DNA of 64,000 nt from Calothrix sp. NIES-4101 (GTDB lineage: Bacteria; Cyanobacteriota; Cyanobacteriia; Cyanobacteriales; Nostocaceae): positions 1,984,001 through 2,048,000 of the forward strand of contig AP018280.1 of NCBI GenBank assembly GCA_004296455.1. Reading direction: 5' to 3'. The notes below the pieces were generated by a model. It had not been told where the DNA came from. It made no database searches and saw nothing but the letters and a program-made list of their open reading frames with translations. The first letter of the stretch is position 1, and each line of letters starts with the position of its first letter. Positions 13,122 to 22,017 of the stretch are shown piece by piece. Made by a program: the position numbers and the translations under genes.

Positions 13122-13880
13122 ATGCACATGTTTAGTGTCTTAAATGCCCTTAATTTTTTACCCCTAGCCTCTTTAGAAGTAGGGCATCATTTCTACTGGC
13201 AATTGGGCAATTTCAAACTACATGGTCAAGTTTTTCTGACCTCATGGTTTGTAATTGGTATTCTTGTAATAGCTTCACTAGCTGCAACAAGAAATATCCA
13301 GAAAGTTCCTAGCGGCATCCAAAACTTAATGGAATATGCCCTAGAATTTATTCGGGATTTAGCCAAAAACCAGCTGGGTGAAAAAGAGTATCGTCCTTGG
13401 GTGCCTTTTATTGGCACACTATTCTTGTTTATCTTTGTATCGAATTGGTCTGGAGCATTAATCCCCTGGAGGCTGATTAAGCTACCAGAAGGTGAATTAG
13501 CTGCACCGACTAATGATATCAATACGACGGTAGCATTGGCGTTGTTAACCTCTTTAGCCTACTTTTACGCTGGTTTTAGAAAGCGTGGTCTAGGATACTT
13601 CAAAAAGTATATAGAACCTACGCCAATTCTGTTACCGATCGCAATTCTTGAAGACTTCACCAAGCCTCTTTCCCTAAGCTTCCGTCTATTTGGTAATATC
13701 TTAGCGGACGAGTTGGTGGTAGCAGTACTAGTTTTACTAGTTCCTCTGTTTATACCTTTGCCCGTTATGGCTTTGGGTTTGTTTACCAGCGCAATTCAAG
13801 CATTGGTATTTGCCACCCTAGCTGCTGCATATATCCATGAAGCCCTGGAAGGGCATGGTGAAGAGCATGAGGAACATTAG
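13122..13880 (+). CDS. atpB: ATP synthase subunit a
   Basis: A 252-residue polytopic membrane protein of F0. The essential Arg188 sits in the signature [17 protein letters not shown] and faces the c-ring carboxylate during proton transfer. The following hydrophobic stretch [17 protein letters not shown] and AYIHEALEG near the end are conserved. Subunit a forms the two proton half-channels in the thylakoid membrane. The ATG at 13122 is followed by a second Met two codons later; either could be used. It is the second gene of the operon (atpI in chloroplast-style naming). Confidence 0.97.
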   Translation: MHMFSVLNALNFLPLASLEVGHHFYWQLGNFKLHGQVFLTSWFVIGILVIASLAATRNIQKVPSGIQNLMEYALEFIRDLAKNQLGEKEYRPWVPFIGTLFLFIFVSNWSGALIPWRLIKLPEGELAAPTNDINTTVALALLTSLAYFYAGFRKRGLGYFKKYIEPTPILLPIAILEDFTKPLSLSFRLFGNILADELVVAVLVLLVPLFIPLPVMALGLFTSAIQALVFATLAAAYIHEALEGHGEEHEEH

Positions 13881-14019
13881 CATCCTCTCCGTTGCAAACT
13901 TTTGAAGACAGATTTTGGATTTTGGAACAACTAAGTAAATTCAAAATCTAAACATCAGCGCTTCCAAGCCTGGAATTTCTCAGTTTGGAAATCCTAAATA
14001 ACATTTTTGTACTAAGTAA

Positions 14020-14277
<258 letters not shown>

Positions 14278-14293
14278 GACAATATAGTTAATA

Positions 14294-14344
14294 GTAGAGA
14301 CGCTGTGGTATGACGGTAAAACGTTAGATACTATGCGTCTCTAC
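14294..14344. repeat. Hairpin-forming inverted repeat between atpE and atpF2
   Basis: GTAGAGACGC (14294-14303) and GCGTCTCTAC (14335-14344) form a perfect 10-bp stem with a 31-nt loop. No T-run follows, so it is probably an mRNA-stabilising or attenuating hairpin, or a copy of a small dispersed repeat of the GTAGAGACG type common in filamentous cyanobacteria. Confidence 0.75.
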
Positions 14345-14455
14345 GATTGACATATTTTCAGGCTTCCCTTGTTGGCAATAGCTTTTCAAGATATGAAAGA
14401 TACGACGATGTTGCTTCCTATGAAAACTACCTTGCAAGCCAAAAAGGGGGAATAA

Positions 14456-14884
14456 ATGTTTGATTTTGATGCGACTTTACCCTTCATGGCATTGCAGTTT
14501 TTGCTGTTGTCGGCTTTGTTGAATGCGATTTTCTACAAACCCGTCACTAAAGCATTAGACGATCGCGATAATTACATCCGCACCAATAAAGTTGATGCCC
14601 GCGAGCGTTTAGACAAAGCTGAACGTTTAATAAAAGATTACGAACAGCAGTTAGCCAATGCCCGCAAGCAATCACAAGCTTTAATCGCGCAAGCGGAGGC
14701 AGAAGCTCAAAAAGTTTATGCTGAAAGAGTTGCTGAAGCTCAACAAGAAGCCCAAGCACAGCGAGAACAAGCAGCTCGCGAAATCGAACAGCAAAAACAA
14801 GCAGCCCTAACTTCCTTAGAGCAACAAGTGGATTCCTTGAGTCAGCAAATTCTCGGAAAACTCTTGGGAGCCGGAGCAAGATAA
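14456..14884 (+). CDS. atpF2: ATP synthase subunit b'
   Basis: A 142-residue peripheral-stalk protein. An N-terminal membrane helix (about residues 8-28, [20 protein letters not shown]) is followed by a long highly charged coiled coil rich in Ala, Gln and Glu to residue 140. Photosynthetic bacteria and chloroplasts have a b/b' pair rather than two identical b chains. This is the shorter b' member, called atpG in older cyanobacterial naming. It lies between atpE and atpF with 178 and 261 bp spacers, both unusually long for this operon and both containing repeats. Confidence 0.95.
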   Translation: MFDFDATLPFMALQFLLLSALLNAIFYKPVTKALDDRDNYIRTNKVDARERLDKAERLIKDYEQQLANARKQSQALIAQAEAEAQKVYAERVAEAQQEAQAQREQAAREIEQQKQAALTSLEQQVDSLSQQILGKLLGAGAR

Positions 14885-14965
14885 AAAGATACATTCAAAT
14901 TTGCCACATAGGTCCCACAAACCTACGCGCATTAAGGGTGTTGAAATAAACTTAGCAGGCAAACC

Positions 14966-14986
14966 CAGAATTCAGAATTCAGAATC
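14966..14986. repeat. Three tandem heptamers (STRR type) in the atpF2-atpF spacer
   Basis: CAGAATT-CAGAATT-CAGAATC is repeated head to tail. Short tandem heptamers of this kind (STRR sequences) are a known feature of Nostoc, Anabaena and Calothrix genomes. Confidence 0.75.
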
Positions 14987-15145
14987 ATTGATGTCGTCAA
15001 GATGCGCCGAAACTGTACTCTGATTACTGATGAATGTCATCTTTGTTGTGAGATTCCCTTAGTTGAGTGTTTAAATTAGCACTTTCTCCAACAGTGAGAA
15101 TTTAATTTTGTTAGCAATTAAGCAGCGCAGTTGTAGATAGGTATA

Positions 15146-15685
15146 ATGGGCACTTTGATATTATTGGCGACAGAAGCGATCGCCGCTCATGAAGAAGGTG
15201 GTTTTGGTCTTAACCTAGACATCTTAGAAACCAATGTGATCAACCTGGCTCTCCTAGTTGGGATATTGGTTGTTTTTGGGCGTAAGTTATTAGTTAACAC
15301 TTTGACCGAGCGCCGCAACGCGATCGAAGCAACAATTAAAGAAGCTGAGCAGCGTCTCCAAGAAGCGGCAGCAGCACTAGCAGAAGCCGAAAAGAGCGTC
15401 AAGGATTCGGCTGCGGAAGCAGAACGTATTCGCCAAACAGGACAAGCTAGCGCTCAAGCGGCGAAAGAAGCAATATTGGCAAAAGCATCAGTAGACGTGC
15501 AACGTTTGAAAGAAGTCGCTGCTGCCGATTTAAATACCGAACGAGACAAAGCGATCGCCAGTGTGCGATCGCGTGTTGTGGCAATGGCATTAGGAAAAGT
15601 GGAATCGGAACTGAAGACAGGAGTATCCGAAGAAACGCAACAAACTTTAATTGACCGCAGCATCGCGCTACTGGGAGGACGTTAG
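15146..15685 (+). CDS. atpF: ATP synthase subunit b
   Basis: A 179-residue peripheral-stalk subunit. A short N-terminal segment (MGTLILLATEAIAAHEEGG) precedes the membrane helix at about residues 29-46 (NVINLALLVGILVVFGRK), followed by a long Ala/Glu/Lys coiled coil. The N-terminal extension before the helix is characteristic of cyanobacterial and chloroplast b. The TAG stop at 15683-15685 is directly followed by the ATG of atpH, so the two genes are translationally coupled. Two HIP1 octamers lie inside the coding region. Confidence 0.96.
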   Translation: MGTLILLATEAIAAHEEGGFGLNLDILETNVINLALLVGILVVFGRKLLVNTLTERRNAIEATIKEAEQRLQEAAAALAEAEKSVKDSAAEAERIRQTGQASAQAAKEAILAKASVDVQRLKEVAAADLNTERDKAIASVRSRVVAMALGKVESELKTGVSEETQQTLIDRSIALLGGR

Positions 15686-16240
15686 ATGAAGAATACTGTA
15701 GCTAACGAAGAAATCGCTGCACCTTATGCTCAGGCATTGATGACTGTAGCAAAATCTAACAACCTCACCGAAGCATTTGGTAATGATGCGCGGAGTTTAG
15801 TGACGTTGCTAAGTGAGAGCAAGGAATTGCGTAACTTTTTTGACAATCCTTTTGCATCAATAGAAAGCAAAAAGGATGTTATTAACCGCGTCTTAGGTGA
15901 CGATACCAATGCTTTCTTTCGCAATTTCTTGATGTTATTGGTTGATAGAAAGCGGATTTACTTGCTAGACGGAATTTGTCAGCAATATTTAACACTACTG
16001 CGCGAATTAAACCAAACAGTCCTCGCGGAAGTTATTTCTGCGGTTCCCCTATCGGAAACACAAGAGCAAGCCGTTAAAGAAAGAGTCATTTCCCTGACTC
16101 AGGCTCGCGAAGTGGAACTCAGCAAGAAAGTAGACAGCGAATTGATTGGTGGTGTCATTATCAAAGTTGGTTCGCAGGTTATAGATGCAAGTTTACGCGG
16201 TCAACTGCGCCGTTTGTCTTTGCGTTTAACTAGTTCTTGA
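15686..16240 (+). CDS. atpH: ATP synthase subunit delta
   Basis: A 184-residue F1 delta (OSCP-like) subunit linking the alpha3-beta3 head to the b/b' stalk. The N-terminal helical domain (APYAQALMTVAKSN) and the C-terminal family signature VDSELIGGVIIKVGSQVIDA-S (about residues 150-170) are conserved. It starts at the base directly after the atpF stop codon. It is named atpD in older cyanobacterial literature. The 3' spacer to atpA is filled with heptamer repeats. Confidence 0.96.
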   Translation: MKNTVANEEIAAPYAQALMTVAKSNNLTEAFGNDARSLVTLLSESKELRNFFDNPFASIESKKDVINRVLGDDTNAFFRNFLMLLVDRKRIYLLDGICQQYLTLLRELNQTVLAEVISAVPLSETQEQAVKERVISLTQAREVELSKKVDSELIGGVIIKVGSQVIDASLRGQLRRLSLRLTSS

Positions 16241-16249
16241 AGAGTTCGG

Positions 16250-16361
16250 GTTAGGAGTTAATAGTTAGGGGTTAGGAGTTAGGAGTTAGAGTTAATTAAA
16301 TAGAGTATTTAACTTTGCGCTAAATTCCCAACCCAATAATTAATAACTAATAACTAATAAC
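16250..16361. repeat. Two clusters of heptamer repeats (STRR) between atpH and atpA
   Basis: Six heptamers of the form GTTAGGA (with GTTAATA, GTTAGGG and GTTAGAG variants) run from 16250 to 16291. Three perfect TAATAAC heptamers follow at 16341-16361. The opposite-sense AACTCCTAACTTTTTT lies near 16387, so the mRNA could form a hairpin between the GTTAGGA and TCCTAAC parts. The block sits inside an operon that must be read through. Confidence 0.8.
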
Positions 16362-16431
16362 TCATAATTCCTTGCTCTTAAATCACAACTCCTAACTTTT
16401 TTGCTTTTGTCAAAAAGAAAAACATAGAAAC

Positions 16432-17946
16432 ATGAGTATTTCAATTAGACCTGACGAAATTAGCAGCATTATTCAGCAACAAATCGAGCAATACGACCAA
16501 GGGGTTAAAGTTGCTAATGTCGGAACCGTACTGCAAGTAGGTGACGGTGTCGCTCGCGTTTATGGCTTGGAAAAAGCAATGGCGGGAGAACTTCTAGAGT
16601 TTGAAGACGGTACAATTGGTATTGCTTTGAACTTAGAAGAAGATAACGTCGGTGTGGTATTGATGGGTGAAGGTCTCGACATCCAAGAAGGAAGTACCGT
16701 AACCGCAACCGGACGCATTGCTCAAATCCCTGTAGGGGAAGCCACAATTGGACGTGTAGTTGATGCTTTAGGTCGTCCCATCGACGGCAAAGGTGACATT
16801 CAAAGCAGCGAAACCCGTCTGATTGAATCGATGGCTCCTGGGATTATTGCCCGTCGTTCGGTACACGAACCAATGCAAACAGGCATCACCGCGATTGACT
16901 CGATGATTCCCATTGGTCGCGGACAGCGCGAGTTAATCATTGGTGACCGTCAAACTGGTAAAACCGCGATCGCAGTTGATACCATCATTAACCAAAAATC
17001 AGAAGATGTAATTTGTGTATACGTAGCCATCGGTCAAAAAGCTTCCACCGTCGCTAACGTAGTGCAGACATTACAGGAAAAAGGTGCAATGGACTACACA
17101 ATCGTTGTAGCCGCTAACGCATCCGAACCTGCACCATTACAATTCTTGGCACCATACGCAGGTGCAGCGCTTGCTGAGTACTTTATGTACAAAGGTAAGG
17201 CAACCTTGATTATTTATGACGATTTGTCTAAGCAAGCTGCGGCATACCGTCAAATGTCCTTGTTACTCCGTCGTCCACCCGGTCGTGAAGCTTACCCTGG
17301 AGACGTATTCTATATTCACTCACGCTTGCTCGAACGGGCAGCGAAACTCAGTGACGAACTCGGTGCTGGTAGCATGACCGCCCTACCCATCATCGAAACC
17401 CAAGCAGGTGACGTATCAGCATACATTCCTACCAACGTAATTTCGATTACCGACGGTCAGATTTTCTTATCCTCCGACTTGTTCAACGCTGGTGTTCGTC
17501 CCGCAGTAAACCCCGGTATTTCAGTATCCCGTGTGGGTTCGGCAGCACAAACCAAAGCGATGAAGAAAGTCGCTGGTAAAATTAAACTTGAACTTGCTCA
17601 GTTCGATGACCTCCAAGCCTTTGCACAATTTGCCTCTGACTTGGATAAAGCTACCCAAGACCAGCTAGCCCGTGGTGTGCGTTTGCGCGAATTGCTCAAG
17701 CAGCCCCAAAACTCCCCCTTGTCTGTATCCGAACAAGTTGCCATCCTGTATGCAGGTATTAACGGTTACTTAGATGATATCCCTGTTGATCAAGTAGTTG
17801 CCTTCACCAAAGGTCTACGCGACTACTTGAAGAGCAGCAAACCTGCTTACAGTCAGGAAGTACAAACCAAGAAATTAATGGGTGATGCAGAAGAAGCAGC
17901 ACTTAAAGAAGGTATTACTGAATACAAAAAGACATTCTTGGCATAA
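16432..17946 (+). CDS. atpA: ATP synthase subunit alpha
   Basis: A 504-residue non-catalytic nucleotide-binding subunit of F1. The P-loop GDRQTGKT is at residues 171-178. The conserved segment [15 protein letters not shown] near residue 360 carries the arginine that completes the catalytic site on beta. The N-terminal beta-barrel and C-terminal helical domains are complete. It is followed by atpG after 115 bp. As in other cyanobacteria, the beta and epsilon genes are not in this operon. Confidence 0.98.
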   Translation: MSISIRPDEISSIIQQQIEQYDQGVKVANVGTVLQVGDGVARVYGLEKAMAGELLEFEDGTIGIALNLEEDNVGVVLMGEGLDIQEGSTVTATGRIAQIPVGEATIGRVVDALGRPIDGKGDIQSSETRLIESMAPGIIARRSVHEPMQTGITAIDSMIPIGRGQRELIIGDRQTGKTAIAVDTIINQKSEDVICVYVAIGQKASTVANVVQTLQEKGAMDYTIVVAANASEPAPLQFLAPYAGAALAEYFMYKGKATLIIYDDLSKQAAAYRQMSLLLRRPPGREAYPGDVFYIHSRLLERAAKLSDELGAGSMTALPIIETQAGDVSAYIPTNVISITDGQIFLSSDLFNAGVRPAVNPGISVSRVGSAAQTKAMKKVAGKIKLELAQFDDLQAFAQFASDLDKATQDQLARGVRLRELLKQPQNSPLSVSEQVAILYAGINGYLDDIPVDQVVAFTKGLRDYLKSSKPAYSQEVQTKKLMGDAEEAALKEGITEYKKTFLA

Positions 17947-18061
17947 AAAATTGTGCTGAGTTGAAAGTGCTGAGTGCTAGGTATATGTAGCCCACTCAGC
18001 ACTTAATCATCAGTATACCCTGTGGGAGGATTGTACCTACAGCACTTAGGAGTTTAAGGAT

Positions 18062-19009
18062 ATGGCAAACCTAAAATCGATTCGCGATCGCATTCAATCA
18101 GTTAAAAACACCAAAAAAATTACCGAAGCGATGCGGTTGGTAGCAGCAGCACGTGTACGTCGTGCCCAAGAACAAGTGCTTTCTACCCGTCCCTTTGCTG
18201 ACCGTTTAGCACAAGTGCTTTATGGTTTGCAAACCCGCTTGCGGTTTGAAGAAGCAGATTTACCTCTACTGAGAAAACGCCAAGTTAAAACTGTTGGCAT
18301 ACTTGTAGTTTCAGGCGATCGAGGTTTGTGCGGTGGCTACAACTCCAGCGTCATCAAACGTGCGGAAACCCGTGCCAAAGAACTCAAAGCAGAAGGTTTA
18401 AACTATAAATTCGTGATTGTTGGACGTAAAGCCAGTCAATACTTCCAACGTCGGGAGTATCCGATTGATGCCAACTTCACTGGCTTAGAACAAATCCCCA
18501 CTGCAAAAGAAGCAACTAACATTGCTGACGAGCTACTGTCATTGTTCCTATCGGAAAGCGTAGACCGAATCGAGTTAATTTACACCAAATTCGTTTCCCT
18601 AGTCAGTTCACGCCCAGTTGTCCAAACTCTTCTGCCTTTGGATACCCAAGGATTGGAAGCACAAGACGACGAAATTTTCCGTTTGACAACTCGTGGTGGT
18701 CAATTTGAAGTGGCGCGGGAAAAAGTGACTACTGAAGTCCGTGCTTTTCCTCGCGATATGATTTTTGAGCAAGACCCAGTCCAAATTCTGGATTCCTTGC
18801 TACCCCTGTATCTCAGCAACCAATTATTGCGCGCTTTACAAGAATCCGCAGCCAGCGAACTTGCCGCTCGGATGACCGCAATGAGTAATGCTAGCGATAA
18901 CGCGGCTCAACTGATTGGCACTCTGACATTGGGATATAACAAAGCCCGTCAAGCTGCTATCACTCAAGAGATTCTTGAGGTAGTTGGTGGTGCTGAAGCA
19001 CTCAATTAA
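18062..19009 (+). CDS. atpG: ATP synthase subunit gamma
   Basis: A 315-residue central rotor subunit. The N-terminal [20 protein letters not shown] and C-terminal [25 protein letters not shown] helices form the coiled-coil shaft. It is about 30 residues longer than E. coli gamma because of the insertion at about residues 198-232, which is usual in cyanobacteria and chloroplasts. The insertion lacks the chloroplast pair of redox-active cysteines, so thiol control is not expected. Last gene of the operon, followed by a terminator hairpin. Named atpC in older cyanobacterial work. Confidence 0.97.
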   Translation: MANLKSIRDRIQSVKNTKKITEAMRLVAAARVRRAQEQVLSTRPFADRLAQVLYGLQTRLRFEEADLPLLRKRQVKTVGILVVSGDRGLCGGYNSSVIKRAETRAKELKAEGLNYKFVIVGRKASQYFQRREYPIDANFTGLEQIPTAKEATNIADELLSLFLSESVDRIELIYTKFVSLVSSRPVVQTLLPLDTQGLEAQDDEIFRLTTRGGQFEVAREKVTTEVRAFPRDMIFEQDPVQILDSLLPLYLSNQLLRALQESAASELAARMTAMSNASDNAAQLIGTLTLGYNKARQAAITQEILEVVGGAEALN

Positions 19010-19032
19010 TTTGGGATTACCCTGCGGGAAAT

Positions 19033-19056
19033 ACCCCTGCGGGGTTGATAATTTTT
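19033..19056 (+). terminator. Probable terminator of the atp operon
   Basis: ACCCC-TGC-GGGGT (19033-19045) is a tight GC hairpin, preceded by a related CCCTGCGGG, and followed by TGATAATTTTT. It lies 24 bp after the atpG stop. Confidence 0.65.
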
Positions 19057-19122
19057 GCCTCAAATTAAAAATCGCTAGTGGCAATTTTTGAAATTCCGTA
19101 CTACAATAATTGTAGATGACAT

Positions 19123-19505
19123 GGGTCTGTACTGGTTTCGACTGGGTGGCGAAAGCTGCTCGTTGATGCAGGTCGAGAGCGAGTCGCATCTCGTAAATCA
19201 AGGCTCAAAACAATAGATGCAAACAACATCGTAAAATTTGCTCGTAAGGAAGTACTAGCTACTGCCTAAAAGCCTCTTATAGGTTCGAGCGTTTCTAGTG
19301 TGACTCCGTTAAGTGCTAGAGACAACCCCCAACGGATGCACTAACAAGTTTTCTTTGGTGGATTTGTTAGTAAAGACTTCACTAAAGCATCCTGCCGTTC
19401 GGGATAATGAACGATTCCCGCCTTGAGGGTAAGATAGGCTAAACCTGTGAATGATGCGGGGGTTAATACCCATTTAGGACGGCAGTTCGATTCTGCCCAG
19501 ATCCA
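19123..19505 (+). ncRNA. ssrA: Transfer-messenger RNA (tmRNA, ssrA)
   Basis: tmRNA rescues stalled ribosomes and adds a degradation tag to the incomplete protein. The 5' end GGGTCTGTACTGGTTTCGAC is the classic tmRNA start. The 3' end has the T-arm (GGCAGTTCGATTCTGCC) and CAGATCC, which pairs with GGGTCTG as a 7-bp acceptor stem with one G-U pair. A tag reading frame with GCA resume codon lies at 19219-19269. The 3' CCA is not encoded: the discriminator A at 19505 is followed by TTA. Total length 383 nt is normal for a one-piece tmRNA. A possible TTGAAA -35 lies at 19088-19093; the -10 is unclear. Confidence 0.96.
19219..19269 (+). other. tmRNA proteolysis-tag reading frame
   Basis: GCA resume codon followed by codons for ANNIVKFARKEVLATA and TAA. 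The ANNIVKFARK part is shared with tags of other filamentous cyanobacteria, and the hydrophobic end ATA should direct the tagged protein to Clp proteases. Confidence 0.93.
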
Positions 19506-19524
19506 TTATTATAAATAACCACTG

Positions 19525-19565
19525 AGTCCATCGTAGAATTAGAAAACGATGGACTTTGTTTTTAT
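19525..19565 (+). terminator. Intrinsic terminator of ssrA
   Basis: AGTCCATCGT (19525-19534) and ACGATGGACT (19546-19555) form a perfect 10-bp stem with an 11-nt loop, followed by TTGTTTTTAT. It lies 20 bp after the mature tmRNA end. Confidence 0.88.
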
Positions 19566-19840
19566 CGATGGATTGAGAATTAATGACGATTTAAAACAAT
19601 ATTTAAAACAATGAGTAAATCTGCAAAATTAAGACTAACTAGTTTTTAGTGACAATTGCAGATTTGCAAGCATGATGGGAGGTGCAAAATTATATCTCTC
19701 TTGAATATTTATGATAAGTAATTAAATATATTTTCTGAAAAATTGGATGACATTGTAAAAATGTAAATCTATCGTTCAATTATTTAGATATCTCATACAT
19801 CTCAAATTAACTCTTTTCCTCATAATTTCAATATTTAACT

Positions 19841-20752
19841 ATGCCTTATTTATCTTCTGCCAGTGAAATTAATCAATTTATTACTGAATGTACTCAAAGG
19901 AATATTCTCTGGTTAGATACAGAAGTTGCAGATTTTAAAGCAAAAAAACCCAGGTTATCACTCATTCAAGTGCTAGATAATCCGAATGATATGAGTGGTG
20001 AACGCAATTTCATTTTAGATGTATTGGAACAGCCGGATGTTGTGGCTAACTTTATTAGTGAAATTATGGTTAACCCAACAATCGAAAAAGTGTTTCATAA
20101 TGCTAAGTATGACTTAAAGTTTCTTGGCGCTAAAAACACGAAAAATGTGACTTGTACTCTAGAAATGGCTAAGGAAATACCTTACTATATTTTACCTGTG
20201 CCAAATTATCAACTGCGAACATTAGCAACTACAATTTGTAATTTTCCGAATATTAATAAACAAGAACAAAGTAGTGATTGGGGACAGCGTCCTTTAACAG
20301 CAGCACAAATTAACTATGCATACTTTGATTGTATTTATCTGGCTCAAGTTCATCAAAAATTATTAGGATTGAGCAAACAAGTTAATATTCCCGCAATTGA
20401 TGAAGATATTCAGTTATTAACTGCACGTTATCAAGAAATTGAAGAACAATATAAACTTTTGCATTCAGAAATTGAACATTTAGAAGAACGTTTAAAAAAA
20501 GCTATGCAGGCTCAAAATACCTGGGAAACACCAGTGTTTAAATTGAGTAGTTATGAGCGCGCAACTCTGAAAGTTGCTTTTAATGATTTAGCCGAATTTA
20601 TTCATGCTCAAGGCATTAATTTAAATTTTCCGGTAACTCTGACTAAAACTTTACAGAAAGATTTAGGCGATAATCTGGATAAATTAAATATTGTTGAGGA
20701 AAAGATAACTTCTTTCCGGTTAAATTCCCGTAATCAGGAAAATGAGGAATAG
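19841..20752 (+). CDS. RNase D-like DEDDy 3'-5' exonuclease
   Basis: A 303-residue protein. All three exonuclease motifs are present: Asp26 and Glu28 in LWLDTEVA, Asp91 in FHNAKYDLKF, and Tyr159 with Asp163 in NYAYFDCIYL. This is the DEDDy pattern of RNase D, which trims RNA 3' ends with two metal ions. After the nuclease domain comes a charged coiled coil (about residues 185-225) instead of the HRDC domains of E. coli RNase D, so it is a domain-only relative. RNA or DNA as substrate is not determined by the sequence. The gene lies downstream of ssrA on the same strand, but the ssrA terminator separates them. Confidence 0.85.
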   Translation: MPYLSSASEINQFITECTQRNILWLDTEVADFKAKKPRLSLIQVLDNPNDMSGERNFILDVLEQPDVVANFISEIMVNPTIEKVFHNAKYDLKFLGAKNTKNVTCTLEMAKEIPYYILPVPNYQLRTLATTICNFPNINKQEQSSDWGQRPLTAAQINYAYFDCIYLAQVHQKLLGLSKQVNIPAIDEDIQLLTARYQEIEEQYKLLHSEIEHLEERLKKAMQAQNTWETPVFKLSSYERATLKVAFNDLAEFIHAQGINLNFPVTLTKTLQKDLGDNLDKLNIVEEKITSFRLNSRNQENEE

Positions 20753-20951
20753 ATGAATCATGAAAATTTATTGGTTATATGTAGCTTTATGAAATCTTAA
20801 TTATTTCTCATGACTCATATCCCTGACTTCGTGAAAAATCTGGGTAGATGAAGCTATCAATTTTCTTTAATGTTGACATAATAGTTTAATGAATTATTGT
20901 GGTGGTCTGATGATAGAGCCTTTATTGTTTAAATTCAGTTTAAAATAATTT

Positions 20952-21827
20952 ATGAAATTGTCATTATTTAAACAACAGTTTGTCACAAATAAATTTACCA
21001 AACCAAGTCTAATAAACACTCAAAGCAATATTAGACTAACGGTGCTAGTGTTATTTATAACTCTGACAATTGTTGCTTGTAGTCAAAAAAATGATATTTT
21101 AGTCACCGAAATTGGTGTGAATTCCCCAAAGCAACCTGCTATTACTAAGCCAACTAAACCCGCAGACTTTTTTATTCAAGGGCAACAACGACAAAGTAAA
21201 GGCGACTTACGTGGTGCATTAACAGCTTATAATCAAGCAATCAAGCTAAATCCTAACTATAGTGCTGCATATAACAATCGTGGTTTAGTCAAGTTTGACA
21301 TGGGCGACAAACAAAGTGCGATCGCAGACTATAATCAAGCTATTAAAATTAATCCCAAAAGTGCCCAAGCATATAACAATCGAGGTAACGCCAAAGCTGC
21401 ACAGGGAGATACTAGAGGAGCCATATCTGACTACAATGAGGCAATCACATTATCTCCCCAGTATGCCGATGCTTACAATAATCGAGGCAATGCCCGCGCT
21501 TCACAAGGCGATCGCAATGGTGCTTTAAGTGATTATAATCAAGCAATTCAACTCAATTCTAATTATGCTGTAGCCTATAATAACCGAGGCAATGCCCGCG
21601 CAGCCCAAGGAGATACAAACGGCGCTGTCGCTGACTACGACGAAGCAATTCGCATCAACCCCAACTTCGCCGCAGCCTACAATAACCGAGCCAATGCCCG
21701 TGCAGCCCTAGGTAATAAAGACGCAGCTATTTCTGACTTACAACGAGCCGCAGATTTATTCAAACAGCAAAATAATAGTGATTTGTATCAACAAGTAATC
21801 AACGCTTTAAATGAATTGAAGAAATAG
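20952..21827 (+). CDS. TPR-repeat lipoprotein
   Basis: A 291-residue protein with a lipoprotein signal: basic start, hydrophobic core at about residues 29-42 and lipidated Cys43 in TIVACSQ. After a Pro/Lys linker come about six tetratricopeptide repeats of 34 residues from about residue 75, with the recurring pattern AYNNRGNARAAQGD. The copies are also similar at the DNA level, which suggests recent internal duplication. TPRs bind other proteins, so an adaptor at the outer face of a membrane is likely. The partner is unknown. The gene stands alone between the exonuclease gene and ubiD. Confidence 0.85.
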   Translation: MKLSLFKQQFVTNKFTKPSLINTQSNIRLTVLVLFITLTIVACSQKNDILVTEIGVNSPKQPAITKPTKPADFFIQGQQRQSKGDLRGALTAYNQAIKLNPNYSAAYNNRGLVKFDMGDKQSAIADYNQAIKINPKSAQAYNNRGNAKAAQGDTRGAISDYNEAITLSPQYADAYNNRGNARASQGDRNGALSDYNQAIQLNSNYAVAYNNRGNARAAQGDTNGAVADYDEAIRINPNFAAAYNNRANARAALGNKDAAISDLQRAADLFKQQNNSDLYQQVINALNELKK

Positions 21828-22017
21828 GTTATGTCTCATGCAGGGGAGATGATTCTGTCACTCAGTGATTAGACAGATATGATATCAAGCTAGCGTCTCG
21901 TTCAATTTATTGTGAATTAGTTGTCTAAGTTGTGGTGCGACTCAAAAAATCCCTCCAGTATCCGATAATAGAAACAGCAATGCTTAACACTTCTTAATTA
22001 TTGGAACTCATAAACAA

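Noticed and set aside
21180-21720. Regularly spaced DNA repeats that look like an array
   Set aside because: They code in frame for tetratricopeptide repeats; unit length is about 102 bp and there are no spacers as in CRISPR.
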